From Drosophila miranda (Eukaryota > Arthropoda > Insecta > Diptera > Drosophilidae), in the NCBI RefSeq assembly GCF_003369915.1, contig NC_046675.1, positions 23,932,001 through 23,996,000 of the forward strand: a DNA stretch of 64,000 bases, read 5' to 3'. The position numbers were made by a program, and so were the translations under genes. The stretch's first letter is position 1, and each line of letters starts with the position of its first letter. This document shows, one piece after another, positions 37,613-47,521 of this stretch. Below the pieces are notes generated by a model, which saw only the letters and a list, made by a program, of their open reading frames with translations, did no database searches and had not been told where the DNA came from.

Positions 37613-37926
37613 AGTCAGCAGCTGGGATGGGATCAGTGTGACCGTGGACTTAAATATACCGAAACATACCGTCTCATTTAAGAAATATACCGTAAATATA
37701 CTGAAAATAAGACGGTATGTTTCGGTATATTTCTGAGGGTCGGTCAGATTTTTGCTAAATTCTTTGTGAACATTTTTTTTTGGTAGCTCTGCACGAATAA
37801 TTTGGATTAAGACCCTGATTTTTGGTGTGACCTTAAACCAGAACGCACAGAAACTGTTTAACTGCATTATAGTGCAGCAATTCGCAATCAGTTAGTTGCT
37901 TTTTTACGCATCAGAAAGTCTTAGAC
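37613..37926. promoter_or_regulatory. Ago2 copy 3 promoter, reduced
   Basis: It has the same reduced architecture as copy 2: minus-strand motif 1, both motif 6 boxes and the initiator-like element are kept, and the Ago2-side motif 1-like box and inner inverted-repeat arm are lost. Confidence 0.7.
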
Positions 37927-40900
37927 ATGGGAAAGAAAAATAGTAAGAATACTACAAAATTGTATTATTTAAGTAAGTAACATGCTCCATCCTATTTCAT
38001 TAAAATCTTAGAATATAAGGAGGCTGAGAAGCCTGTGCCCCCTGCAGCACAGCCACAACAACAACAACAAGGTAAGTGAAATGCACTACAAATACTCACA
38101 CAACGTATGCAAAAAATCTTCTAGCATCTTCTGTATATGTATGTTGTATATACATACATATACATATGTATGTAACTTCCATTCCTCCGATAAGCTTTGT
38201 AAATACATATGTACATACATACGTATGTATGTATGTGTGTTTAAAGACGTTTTCAATATCGGGGGAATCACGAAATTCGCCGAGCCTCTGATGAAATCAA
38301 TTTCGTGTGGGCTGACATGTGCACGAAAGATTTCACTCCTTTGTTTAGTGGAAAACACTAGTTTTTAATATTTTTCTTGTTTTCCACTAAAATTATGAGC
38401 AGCTGCTGGTGCACCGGGTGCTCAGAACAGACCCACTCAACCCGCTAGACCCCCAGCCACTCCCACTCCATCCACAAGCTCCGCCGCTTCTGGGTCCCAA
38501 CAACAGCAGGGAGGATGGCGAACACAGGACAGTCACCAGGGCGGACAACAAAAAGGACCGCAGCAGCAAGGAGGCAGTCAACAGACAGGACCGCAGCAGC
38601 AAGGAGGCGGACAACAGAGAGGACCACCCCAACAGCAGGGCGGCTATCAGCAACGTCCTCAGGGTCAGCAAGCACAGGGGCAATACCGCGGGCCGCCACA
38701 ACAACAGGGTGGCTATCAGCAACGTCCTCAGGGCCAGCAAGCACAGGGGCAATACCGCGGGCCGCCACAACAACAGGGTGGCTATCAGCAACGTCCTCAG
38801 GGTCAGCAAGCACAGGGGCAATACCGCGGGCCGCCACAACAACAGGGTGGCTATCAGCAACGTCCTCAGAGTCAGCAGGGACGGGTCCAAGGAGGCGCGG
38901 CTCTGCCGCCTCTCCCAGCAGGCACCATGAAGCGTGGAACTTTGGGAAAACCAGGTCAAGTATCTGTCAATTACCTCGACGTTAACTTGGACAAAATGCC
39001 AGCTGTGGCCTACCACTACGATGTGAAGATCACGCCAGAGCGTCCTAAGAAATTCTATCGTCAGGCTTTTGATCAGTACAGAGTTGAACACTTGGGCGGT
39101 GCGATTGCCGCATTTGATGGACGTGCATCGGCCTACTCAGCTGTGAAGCTAAAATGCAGCTCCCAGGGCCAAGAAGTGAAAGTAAGTGCTGTTGTGTATT
39201 TCGTCGAGCTTGAGGAACCTTTGAAGTGAATATTGCTTTTGCCGTCCAGATATTAGATCGCCACGGCCGTACCCTGACTTACACTCTGGAACTCAAGGAG
39301 ACAGAGGACACGGAGGTCGATCTGAACTCGCTGAGAAAGTGAGTGAACCGTTATATTGAACCAAATGTGTCGGTAGAGAATCGGCATAATGCAATTATCC
39401 ATTTTTTTATTTTTGCAGCTATATGAAGAATAAGATATATGACAAACCCATGAGAGCCTTGCAGTGTCTGGAGGTTGTGTTGGCGGCCCCCTGTCATAAC
39501 ACCGCCATACGCGCCGGTCGCTCGTTCTTCAAAAGGTCAGAGCCCGGAAAAGCCTTTGATCTGAACGACGGCTACGAAGCTCTAGTTGGACTCTATCAAA
39601 CATTTGTGCTTGGCGATCGTCCGTTTGTTAATGTGGACATATCGCACAAGTCCTTTCCGAAGGCCATTACGATCATTGAATATTTAGAGCAGTATCAGCG
39701 CCAGAAAATTGACAAAAGCACAAATCTTGACTACAGGCGATACGATATCGAAGCATTCCTAAAGGGCATGAATATAGTATACGATCCGCCTGCCTGTTTT
39801 ACCAGTGCCCCTCGCGTCTTCAGAGTCAACGGGCTTTCCAAGTTTCCCGCTAGCAGTCAGAAATTTGAGCTGGATGGGAAGCAAACAACAGTTGCAGAGT
39901 ACTTCCGGTCTCGGAAATATAATTTAATGTATCCGAACCTGCTCTGCTTGCATGTTGGGCCGCCGCTAAAAAACATTTATTTGCCCATCGAACTATGTCG
40001 CATTGAGGATGGGCAGGCCCTGAATGTGAGTTCAACAAGTTTCTTTCACTGCAAATAATTTCCTGATTTGATTTCCTTACATCGCATTGAAGCGCAAGGA
40101 TGGAGCTAATCAGGTGGCGGCCATGATTAAGTATGCTGCCACTTCCACCAACGAGAGGAAGGCCAAGATCATCCACTTGCTCGAATATTTCAAACACAAC
40201 TTAGATCCGACCATCAGCCACTTTGGCATTCGCTTGGAAAACGACTTCATTGTGGTGCATACACGCACCCTCAATGCGCCCCAGGTTGAGTATAAGAATA
40301 ACAATTTGGCTTCGGTGAGGAACGGTTCGTGGCGCATGGATCGGATGCAATTCTTTGAACCCAAGCCAAAGCCACATAAATGGGCTATACTCCACGGTAA
40401 GACTAACTACATGAGTGTGGTCGATTTTCAGGGCATGGTAAGTTGTGCACGGCTGGAAGCAGAATTTCACTCAGATCCTGACTAATTTTCTTTTCAGATA
40501 ATTCAGCAGAGTCGCACCGTCAATGTGTGCCTGAATGAGAAGGCCGAGATACGAAATTACAGGGATGAGCGTGACCTGGATTCTCATTTCCATGACTTCA
40601 AAAAAAATCAATTTGATTTGGTGTTCGTTATTATACCAAATTCCGGGCCCTTTTATGATGTCGTGAAGCAAAAGGCTGAGCTGCAGCATGGAATTCTCAC
40701 ACAATGCATCAAGGAGATCACAGTCCTGCGTAAATGTAACCTGCAGTGTATTGGCAACGTTTTGCTTAAGGTCAATTCCAAGCTAAACGGAATTAATCAC
40801 AAGCTAAAGGATGACCCACGCTTTCTGCTAAAGAATGCGATGTTCTTGGGTGCTGATGTAACTCATCCATCGCCAGATCAGCGTGAGATCCCCAGTGTGG

Positions 40901-41748
40901 TGGGGGTTGCCGCCTCCCATGATCCATTCGGGGCTTCATATAACATGCAATATCGCTTGCAACGCTCTACCTTGGAGGAGATAGAGGACATGGAGTCGAT
41001 AACTCTTGAGCACTTGCGTGTCTATCATCAGTTCCGCAAATCCTATCCCGAGCATATTGTCTATTATCGTGATGGCGTGAGCGATGGTCAGTTTCCCAAG
41101 ATCAAAAATGAAGAGTTGAGAGGAATTTCTGCGGCCTGCAGCAAGGTAAGTTGAACTCTTGCCTCCAGAAGCCTCATCATTTTCTATCGCTAATCACCCT
41201 TCGTCTCCTTTCAGATGCGCATTAATCCCAAGATTTGCTGCGTCATCGTAGTTAAGCGGCATCATACACGCTTCTTTCCGAACGGAGCTCCATCGCAATA
41301 CAACAAGTTTAACAATGTTGATCCGGGAACGGTCGTCGATCGCACCATTGTTCATCCCAATGAGATGCAGTTCTTCATGGTCAGCCATCAGTCGATTCAG
41401 GGGACGGCCAAGCCGACGCGTTACAATGTGATTGAGAATACGGGCAACTTGGATATAGACTTACTGCAGCAATTAACATACAATCTTTGTCACATGTTTC
41501 CCCGTTGCAACCGCGCAGTGTCTTATCCGGCTCCGGCATATCTGGCACATTTGGCTGCGGCACGTGGACGTGTCTATCTCACTGGGTGCGATATTAATGC
41601 TATTATTGTTACGTTTATTTGTTCTGACGATATATATCTTGACTGCTTCTCTTACAGCTGCACCAAGTTCCGCACTCCAAAGGAGGAATACGCAAAGCGG
41701 TTGATTGTTCCAGAGTTCTTGAAAACGAACCCCATGTATTTCGTGTAG
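37927..41748 (+). CDS. AGO2: Argonaute2, copy 3 (1001 aa)
   Basis: Exons: 37,927-37,942; 38,012-38,071; 38,403-39,181; 39,250-39,338; 39,419-40,025; 40,093-40,437; 40,498-41,145; 41,215-41,585; 41,658-41,748. It encodes the same 1001-residue protein as copy 2, with three 23-residue repeats and an intact D/E/D/H slicer tetrad. One notable change is the acceptor before exon 6, which reads GAAG instead of GCAG (AG at 40,091-40,092). The invariant AG is kept, but A at position -3 is disfavoured and may lower splicing efficiency. All other splice sites match the sister copies. Confidence 0.92.
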
Positions 41749-41769
41749 GCAGAACAATAAAACGTTTTT

Positions 41770-42660
41770 ATTTTCAGATAATCTGACTCTATATCATCTA
41801 TACCAAAATATTCCATAAGTATACCGATGAAAAAGCGAACTTTACCCACTTAACCCCCCTCTAGTTAAACAGGCGAACACATTGAGTTAAACCGCGGAAT
41901 ATGGTACTGTTTGTTAAAGTTCTATGAATTTTAATAACCACTGGTCGACAATGGGCTATTCGTTCTCTGTCCATAATCGGATATCATGTTTAAACTTTCA
42001 ACTTTATTTCGAAGTCAAAATAATACAGAAAAGTATATATTATATACTTTAAATATACGGACTTGTTTTAACAAATTCTCGTCTCTTGCTAAAAAGCCAG
42101 GACAATGTAACAGGTAAAACTTTTTTTAATAATTATTGACAAGGCAAAATAGTGTTTCAACCATCAGCCTGACGGAAAAGAAAATTATTCCTTTTGGGCA
42201 GTGTTTATATACGGAACTCTCAAAATGTAAGCAGAAGGACCAATAGGTCGAACGTCTGCAACTGGAATTTTCTATTATTTCGAACTAAAACGGGTGGCAG
42301 CAGCATTTAGGGAGCACATTACATCCAACTTTGTCCAAGTCCAAGTCTCCATAAGGCATTCGCTTAAGTTGGATAATAGTGGTTCGATTTATGGAAGTTC
42401 AACTGTAACTGTATCCATAAATAATAATTAATATTGGTTGACTTTTTACGGCGAAAAAGTAAGTTTGTTGGTAAACAGCGATTCTTTCAACCAATTTCGC
42501 AGTGTCCTTTCAGTTTTCTGTCCTTGAACCCCAATACATAACAACATTAAAAAAACTATTGTATACTTTTGAGATGTATCTTTTGTGTTTGAAAATCTTT
42601 ATCTGCGCCTTGGTTCCCGCTACAGATACGATACAAGAATGTTCAAAACAGAAGTGACAA
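41770..42660. other. Spacer downstream of Ago2 copy 3
   Basis: This is the AT-rich spacer common to the three units, ending at the boundary with unique sequence. No gene is supported. Confidence 0.7.
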
Positions 42661-42938
42661 ACGAACTGAAAGACGCAGCTTTTCCATTGTTCTGGCATGG
42701 AAAATTTCCTCGGATTCTTGGGGGAATTTCAATGTAGTACGTACATATGTATATTATTTTGAATTGGATACATATGTCTGCCCAGATCAGTATGAAAGAA
42801 GCGTCTATATATAGCTGTAATTTTCGATATCGATTGTGCCCATATTGATATCCAGAACCCATTGTATGCATCTTTCACAATAGGGGTCAGGTGTTTTTGA
42901 TTGACTAGTGAAATGACTTTACTACCAGAAGATCGATC

Positions 42939-42947
42939 CTATATAAG
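42939..42947 (+). promoter_or_regulatory. TATA box of the Kunitz-type gene
   Basis: CTATATAAG lies about 30 bases before a likely start site (CTACAGTTTA, around 42,969) and 68 bases before the ATG. The spacing is typical of fly TATA promoters for abundant secreted products. Confidence 0.7.
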
Positions 42948-43006
42948 CCCCGAAACCCGATTGATCCTACAGTTTAAATCGAACATTCGACACGAGTCTT
43001 TTGAGA

Positions 43007-43351
43007 ATGAAGGTTATTTTGGTTTTGGCTTGTCTGGCACTTTATGTGGCCCACACCTCTAGCCAGGTCAACTGACGTGGACGTCCCGGTAAGTGAAGAT
43101 CAGTTCAGTTTCGAGCTTATCAACTTACAGGACATTATTTCTATGTTTCTGTAGCGATCCAGGCATGCACTGGCGGCCGGCATGAAGGCCACAACCGAAA
43201 TAGGTCCTGTCCAGCGAGATTCATGCCCGTAATGTGGTGGTACAACCCACGCGTCAGGGACTGCCAAACGATGAGGTACTTGGGCTGTGGGGGCAACAAC
43301 AACCGCTACTGCTCTCTCGCCGACTGTCGTCGTCAGTGCATACGCCGCTAG
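43007..43351 (+). pseudogene. Kunitz-type inhibitor gene with stop at first cysteine
   Basis: There are two exons (43,007-43,088 and 43,155-43,351) with a clean GTAAGT donor and TGTAG acceptor. Exon 1 gives a signal peptide (MKVILVLACLALYVAHTSS), then QVN and a TGA at 43,073-43,075, followed in frame by RGRP. In related small fly inhibitors this spot is the first cysteine of the domain (CxGRP), so a single TGC-to-TGA change is the simplest reading. Exon 2 carries the rest of the Kunitz/BPTI pattern, including MWWYNPRVRDC, YLGCGGNNNRYC and CRRQC. TATA box, signal peptide and AATAAA (near 43,420) are all intact, so the loss looks recent. It could instead be a sequencing error or a read-through case. 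Confidence 0.75.
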
Positions 43352-43709
43352 ATACCCGCTCCGTTCCATCCTGATGCTGATGCTGATCCTTTCTTTTGAT
43401 GAGCGCTTTTGATATAAAATAAATAATACACTACTCACGCAAATTTATTGGGATTATCGTTAGTGATCTGCTCATGTGCGCGCCACTGTTTGTAGATGGT
43501 CAAGCATGACCATTTATCAGAAAGAACATGCTCCAAAAAATACTTAAAACAACACAATACGAGTATAGCACAAGAATGGAATAGCAATGGATATCGAGTA
43601 CCCGAGTCGCAATAGTTATTTGGATCTTAGTTCTGTAAACTTTTAATAGCACGGTTTTATTATATGTTCTTCTTTCTTGATCGGCGTATTCGAATGAATG
43701 TGTGTTGGC

Positions 43710-43742
43710 ATATCGATACTTGTCGAGGACAAGTATCGATAT
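43710..43742. repeat. Perfect 15 bp inverted repeat, 3-base loop
   Basis: The arms ATATCGATACTTGTC and GACAAGTATCGATAT flank GAG. Each arm carries TATCGAT, the core of the DRE (TATCGATA) recognised by DREF and BEAF-32 in flies. It could be a paired boundary or promoter element, or a fold-back structure. Confidence 0.9.
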
Positions 43743-44399
43743 ATTGAGTACATTGGTATTTCTTATAATACTATCGATGAGTAAATCTTAAACTAATATT
43801 CAAATCTTATAAACTAATATTCATATCTTACAGTTCTTTAAATTAGCTTTCGGAAATTTGACAGCAGAAAATACCATTGACTGATACATTTTCCATTCAA
43901 TTGACTCGACGAAATTTTGGCACCGGGGAGAATTTCGTCATCTTTAATGAATCAAAGAGTTCCTGGGATTCCCATCCGCAAGAACAGACATTGTTCTCAT
44001 AGACAATGCCTTTCTCTTCACCGCACGAGTGTTTTGAATTCCAGGGAACTCCACAGAGAAATCAAGGGAATCAATCTACTAATTTCCGTTCTCTAAATGA
44101 TTCATTTACATGAAGCGTTATGCGCTTTTCGCACCAGCAAGATTCATATCCCTTGAAGTCCAATTTTTATGCATTTGTTGGTTAGTGGATTATAGACGGG
44201 TTTTCATTCTTTTTTCACTTCCGTTGTCTTTTCTTTCCAGGGTCCCTCGCATCTCATTTTGGGTTACCTATAACACAAGAAAGATGCGATAAGCCTGAAG
44301 AACTAAAGAGAAGATCCACCTTCCAGGCTTTCCTTTAGACCTGAATGCGACAGCCAGAAGCACCTCCAAATACAGCACAATGCTCACGAAGATTAGCGT

Positions 44400-44600
44400 G
44401 GAAGTATGACAATGCGCAGGGAGCTCAATCAGAAATCATGGATTCAACTAGCGATTTAATGGTGGATGCATTCATTACATCAGTATTCGTCCAGTCTTAC
44501 TCTATTGCCATTTTAATTTGTCCTTGACAGGGAGGATACCACAGAGGTTCTTAATGGGATTCAGGTATACACTGTGCACTCACGCGTTGTACTGTTGTTA
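44400..44600 (-). mobile_element. Degenerate Tc1-type transposase C-terminus
   Basis: On the minus strand, LNPIKNLCGIL (44,532-44,564) matches the Tc1 transposase hallmark 'DLNPIENLWGIL' that follows the catalytic region. Further on, after stops and a frame change, STIKSLVESM (44,437-44,466) matches the family's 'LVxSMPxR' tail. The upstream DDE region and the terminal inverted repeats could not be read, so limits are approximate and the element is an old, dead fragment. It ends close to the left edge of the acyl-CoA synthetase duplication at 44,704. Confidence 0.6.
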
Positions 44601-45113
44601 AACTTACTTTTAATATCCATATCTGATGAACACTATTAAACAGAATTAGTCCAACTCCAACGCATGTTCTTTAATTCGGACATTGTTATTCAACTAAAAT
44701 CAGCTTTTTTGTAACGGAATTAGCACGCTGACACAAGGTGGCTGCTGGCAAGACGAAGCATAGACGGCGCTGCATGCTGTTTTCTTTAGTTGCATCGGCC
44801 ACAACTTCAAATTGTTTTTATTAATTCAAAATCTTTGTTTTTATATAAAACCAATTAAACAATTAACGATTTTTTTAATAACAGTCGACAAACCCATATG
44901 TATTTTAACAATCAGTTCGACAATTATTATTATATATTATGTATATTATTATATTATACAATAAAATTCCCACACGTTCTCTCGCCTGGAAGGTTCAAAA
45001 TATTTATGAAATACGCCCAGTAATTGCAAAGGTCTGTCTTTGTTTGTCGGTCCGAACGTTACTACGCTACTGTAATATATACACAGTATCTCAACACGCT
45101 CAGTATTTTAGTT

Positions 45114-45124
45114 CTATAAAAAGG
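45114..45124 (+). promoter_or_regulatory. TATA box of broken synthetase A'
   Basis: CTATAAAAAGG lies about 70 bases before the ATG, identical to the intact gene A promoter at 48,490. The broken gene may therefore still be transcribed. Confidence 0.65.
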
Positions 45125-45182
45125 ACTTCGAGCACAAATTGCCAACAGTTGAAACACATCGTTTAAGCTAACAGCTTGGACA

Positions 45183-45474
45183 ATGCCGTATGATCCGCAA
45201 ATCACCTACGATGATATGCTCAAGGTGTGGAGTGGAGGCGAAAGAGAGAACTGCAGTCAATGGCGATGAGGCTGCAGCCTCTGTGGTGAAGAGGCACGGA
45301 ACCAATCTGGCCGCCCAGGACGTTTTGGACTTTGTAAAGGAACATATTGTTGCCCAGTATAAACTATTAAATGCTGGAGTCATCATTGTAGATGATCTGA
45401 AGCGAAGTGGAAATGGGAAAACCAATCGACGCGCCAACAAGGATCACTTTCTGAATGTTCAGAAGATCAAGTAG
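45183..45474 (+). pseudogene. Acyl-CoA synthetase A', internally deleted
   Basis: The first ~23 codons (MPYDPQITYDDMLKVWSGGE...) are joined directly to the last ~75 codons of the same gene (VNGDEAAASVVKRHGTN... to VQKIK). About 1.43 kb has been removed, including the AMP-binding P-loop and both introns. The junction (GAGAGAAC then TGCAGTCAATGG, at about 45,250) is out of frame and a TGA follows within a few codons. Promoter and 3' end are intact and match gene A. An alternative frame opening at 45,190 covers the junction but would start with unrelated residues. Confidence 0.9.
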
Positions 45475-45866
45475 CTTAAATCCCTAAGCGAGAGAAGGGA
45501 GAAACAAAAAAAAAACTTAATAATATACCAAGAACCAAGTCCAACACTTTATCCTTTGTATATTTGATAATTTATCAACACTAAAACCTATTTTATCGAT
45601 TAATGAGCTGATTTGACAACTTTGACATTTGACAACGTCATTTTATTGATGAATAAGATGACTTGACAACCTTACTGCAGAAATAAAAGGGCTGGTGTGG
45701 CAGAAGAAAACCAAATTGGAATAAAAACACTAAATAGTGGTACTCCCATCAGACAAACTCTAAAGTGAAGGTAAATATGGCACTTTTCGGACTCTTTTAT
45801 TGCATTTGTAAATTTGTTTCTCTAATTTTTTTACAAGGAAAACGGCTTAGCTTTTTTTTGTGCAAA
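45475..45866 (+). promoter_or_regulatory. MCRS2-like copy 1 upstream region and 5' UTR intron
   Basis: The spacer between A' and the MCRS2-like gene contains repeated TTGACAAC boxes (around 45,613-45,675). A probable 67-base 5' UTR intron spans 45,771-45,837: GTAAAT donor, a T-rich tract and ACAAG acceptor. Removing it takes away the upstream in-frame ATG at 45,777, which supports 45,867 as the start codon. Confidence 0.5.
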
Positions 45867-47033
45867 ATGTCGCTGTCAAAGTTTAAACGTGAGGATATGG
45901 AATTTGTACCCAATGGGAACGTGATGGAACTCCGTCCAATGCAGCAACTTCGACGAGCCAAGATTGATGCGGCCGCCCTCAAGGGGGGTCGCAAGCTCCG
46001 CAAGGATGAAGAGCCAAGGGCCCAAATGGTCGGCCGCTGGAAGCCCATTGATGACCTGGCCCTGTTGACTGCCATGGATCGGGTGAACAATGTTAAGATT
46101 GTGCATCGTGTATGCAAATTCTCGTGCATGTTCTCGCTCAAGGAGGTCCATCAGCGTTGGAAGGCACTGCTCTACTCGCCCATGGATTCGCAGACGGCCA
46201 TGACGGCCATCGAGAATCTACACCCGGAGACGGTGGCCACCGTTAGGGCTAATACGGTACTCAGTCCCGAGGAGGAGGAAGTAATCATGAGCATCAAGAG
46301 CTCGGAATCCCCCTCACTGGCAAAGTTTCAGGAGCTGATCGATCAGAATGCTGCCATCTTTTTGCGTGAACGAACGGCCCAATATCTGCAAACTTACTGG
46401 CGCGAGCTCCGCAAGTATATGCTGCTGCCTGATCAGGTGATTGCGCCGGGCGAAGAGGCGTCCTATCTGCAGAGCTTCTCCGAGGCCGAGGCGGAGGCTT
46501 TTAATGTCAATGTCCACGAGCCCATCGACGAGGCCCTGGACGCCGAGCTGGAGCTTCAGAACCGTCGCAATAGGCGCTCCATTCGGTTGTTGGAGAACGA
46601 AATAACTCGTATGTCCGTCCTGGTGGACTGTGGTCGTGGTCCTCGAGACCTGGACAACAATACGATTGCCTGTTTGTGCGGCCATCGGGTGCGCTTTCTG
46701 ATACAACATCCGGAGATCAACTTTGGGCGCGACGGTAACGAAGGTTCCGATTGGAAGGTGGATGTGAACCTGGCCCTGGAGGGTCCGGCCGAGAAGGTGT
46801 CACGTCTGCAGGGCACCATTAAGCTGCGCAACGATGGCATCATCTTCATTGCCAATGTGGGCAAGCGGACCATCTTTGTGCAGGGCGAACCCCTGCTTAC
46901 GAGTCACAAGACACGGCTCGACGACAATATGTTGGTGGAGATATGCGGCCTTACCTTTACGTTCATCATTAACCCCAATGCCATCGATGCCGTACGCACG
47001 CAGTGCGCCAAGACATCGGAGCCGTTGAAGTAA
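45867..47033 (+). CDS. Rcd5: Microspherule protein (MCRS2/Rcd5-like), copy 1
   Basis: This is an intact intronless coding frame of 388 residues. In flies MCRS2/Rcd5 is a chromatin protein of the MOF-containing NSL complex and also affects centrosomes. The microspherule N-terminal domain begins around residue 55 (MVGRWKPIDDLALLTAMDRV...VCKFSCMFSLKEVHQRWKALLYSPM). The C-terminal third is an FHA domain (INFGRDGNEGSDWKVDVNLALEGP...SRLQG...FIANVGKRTIFVQGEP), closely paralleling human MCRS1. The residues N-terminal to the first domain are few, so it is shorter than the fly protein I recall. It could be the sole Rcd5 gene or a retrogene-like paralogue; the likely 5' UTR intron argues against a fresh retrocopy. 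A second identical copy lies at 50,672. Confidence 0.85.
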   Translation: MSLSKFKREDMEFVPNGNVMELRPMQQLRRAKIDAAALKGGRKLRKDEEPRAQMVGRWKPIDDLALLTAMDRVNNVKIVHRVCKFSCMFSLKEVHQRWKALLYSPMDSQTAMTAIENLHPETVATVRANTVLSPEEEEVIMSIKSSESPSLAKFQELIDQNAAIFLRERTAQYLQTYWRELRKYMLLPDQVIAPGEEASYLQSFSEAEAEAFNVNVHEPIDEALDAELELQNRRNRRSIRLLENEITRMSVLVDCGRGPRDLDNNTIACLCGHRVRFLIQHPEINFGRDGNEGSDWKVDVNLALEGPAEKVSRLQGTIKLRNDGIIFIANVGKRTIFVQGEPLLTSHKTRLDDNMLVEICGLTFTFIINPNAIDAVRTQCAKTSEPLK

Positions 47034-47039
47034 CAGAAT

Positions 47040-47521
47040 CGATACAGGACCTGATCTGAGGAAGAGCCAATTAAATTTGTTGGTTAATGCGGGGTGGGGG
47101 ATCTCTCTGCGATATCTCTTAACTTTACTAGAATTTCTGATGATAGAAATAAAGAGGAAGCACTATCGCTACTTATGTTCCTTAAATTAAATATATGTAA
47201 ATTCAATTATTATTTAAATTTAATTATTTAATTCTGGCACTCCGTTTATCCTATTTCCATGTAATGACCCATTTGATTGGAATTTTAAAATATTTTATCT
47301 GTTTCCATTTTTCTGATATTGATTTGTATTCCGCTACAACAGTCTCATCTTCATCCTGCTCCCACCAACACCAGCCGTTATATCTCGTTCCTCTCCGACA
47401 TAGGAGTTCCTTGAAGATTTTTGTTCATCATATTGATTAAAAGTCTTAGGTCTTGTATTTGCTCTTCAAGATACATACTTAGACGCAAACCACCACAAAA
47501 ATAAAAATACAATCCCGATCA
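47040..47521. other. Convergent spacer P1 with short minus-strand frames
   Basis: This is the spacer between the 3' ends of the MCRS2-like gene and synthetase B'. An AATAAA for the MCRS2-like gene lies near 47,147. The minus strand carries two adjoining gene-like open stretches. One, 47,378-47,476, encodes 32 residues (MYLEEQIQDLRLLINMMNKN...). The other, in a different frame from about 47,424 to 47,251, is rich in Trp, Glu and Lys (RYNGWCWWEQDEDE...). They may be the remains of one small gene split by a frameshift. The same sequence occurs in P2 (52,056-52,281). Confidence 0.35.

Larger units (their letters stand above)
36737..42661. repeat. Tandem duplication unit 3
   Basis: This is the third direct repeat. 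Its right edge (GTGACAAA followed by CGAACTGAAAG) is the only place where the unit's 3' end meets unique DNA, so it marks the original downstream breakpoint. It retains the 57-base block downstream of Ago2 that unit 2 lost. Confidence 0.95.
43440..44703. other. Spacer with hairpin and transposon remnant
   Basis: No host gene is supported. The stretch holds a perfect 15 bp inverted repeat (43,710-43,742) and a degraded Tc1-type transposon (within about 44,050-44,660), both listed separately. Otherwise it is AT-rich. Confidence 0.6.

Noticed and set aside
25004-42661. Reading the three Ago2 copies as a pure assembly artefact
   Set aside because: The copies differ by shared and private deletions, repeat number and silent changes, and the junctions are precise. 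This favours real duplication, although long reads are still the proper test.
45190-45474. A 94-residue frame across the A' deletion junction
   Set aside because: Its start is in a different frame from the real exon 1 and encodes unrelated residues; it is better described as part of a deleted pseudogene.
45765-45866. An upstream in-frame extension of the MCRS2-like protein
   Set aside because: It crosses a probable 67-base 5' UTR intron (45,771-45,837) and yields a hydrophobic leader unlike any microspherule protein; the ATG at 45,867 is preferred.
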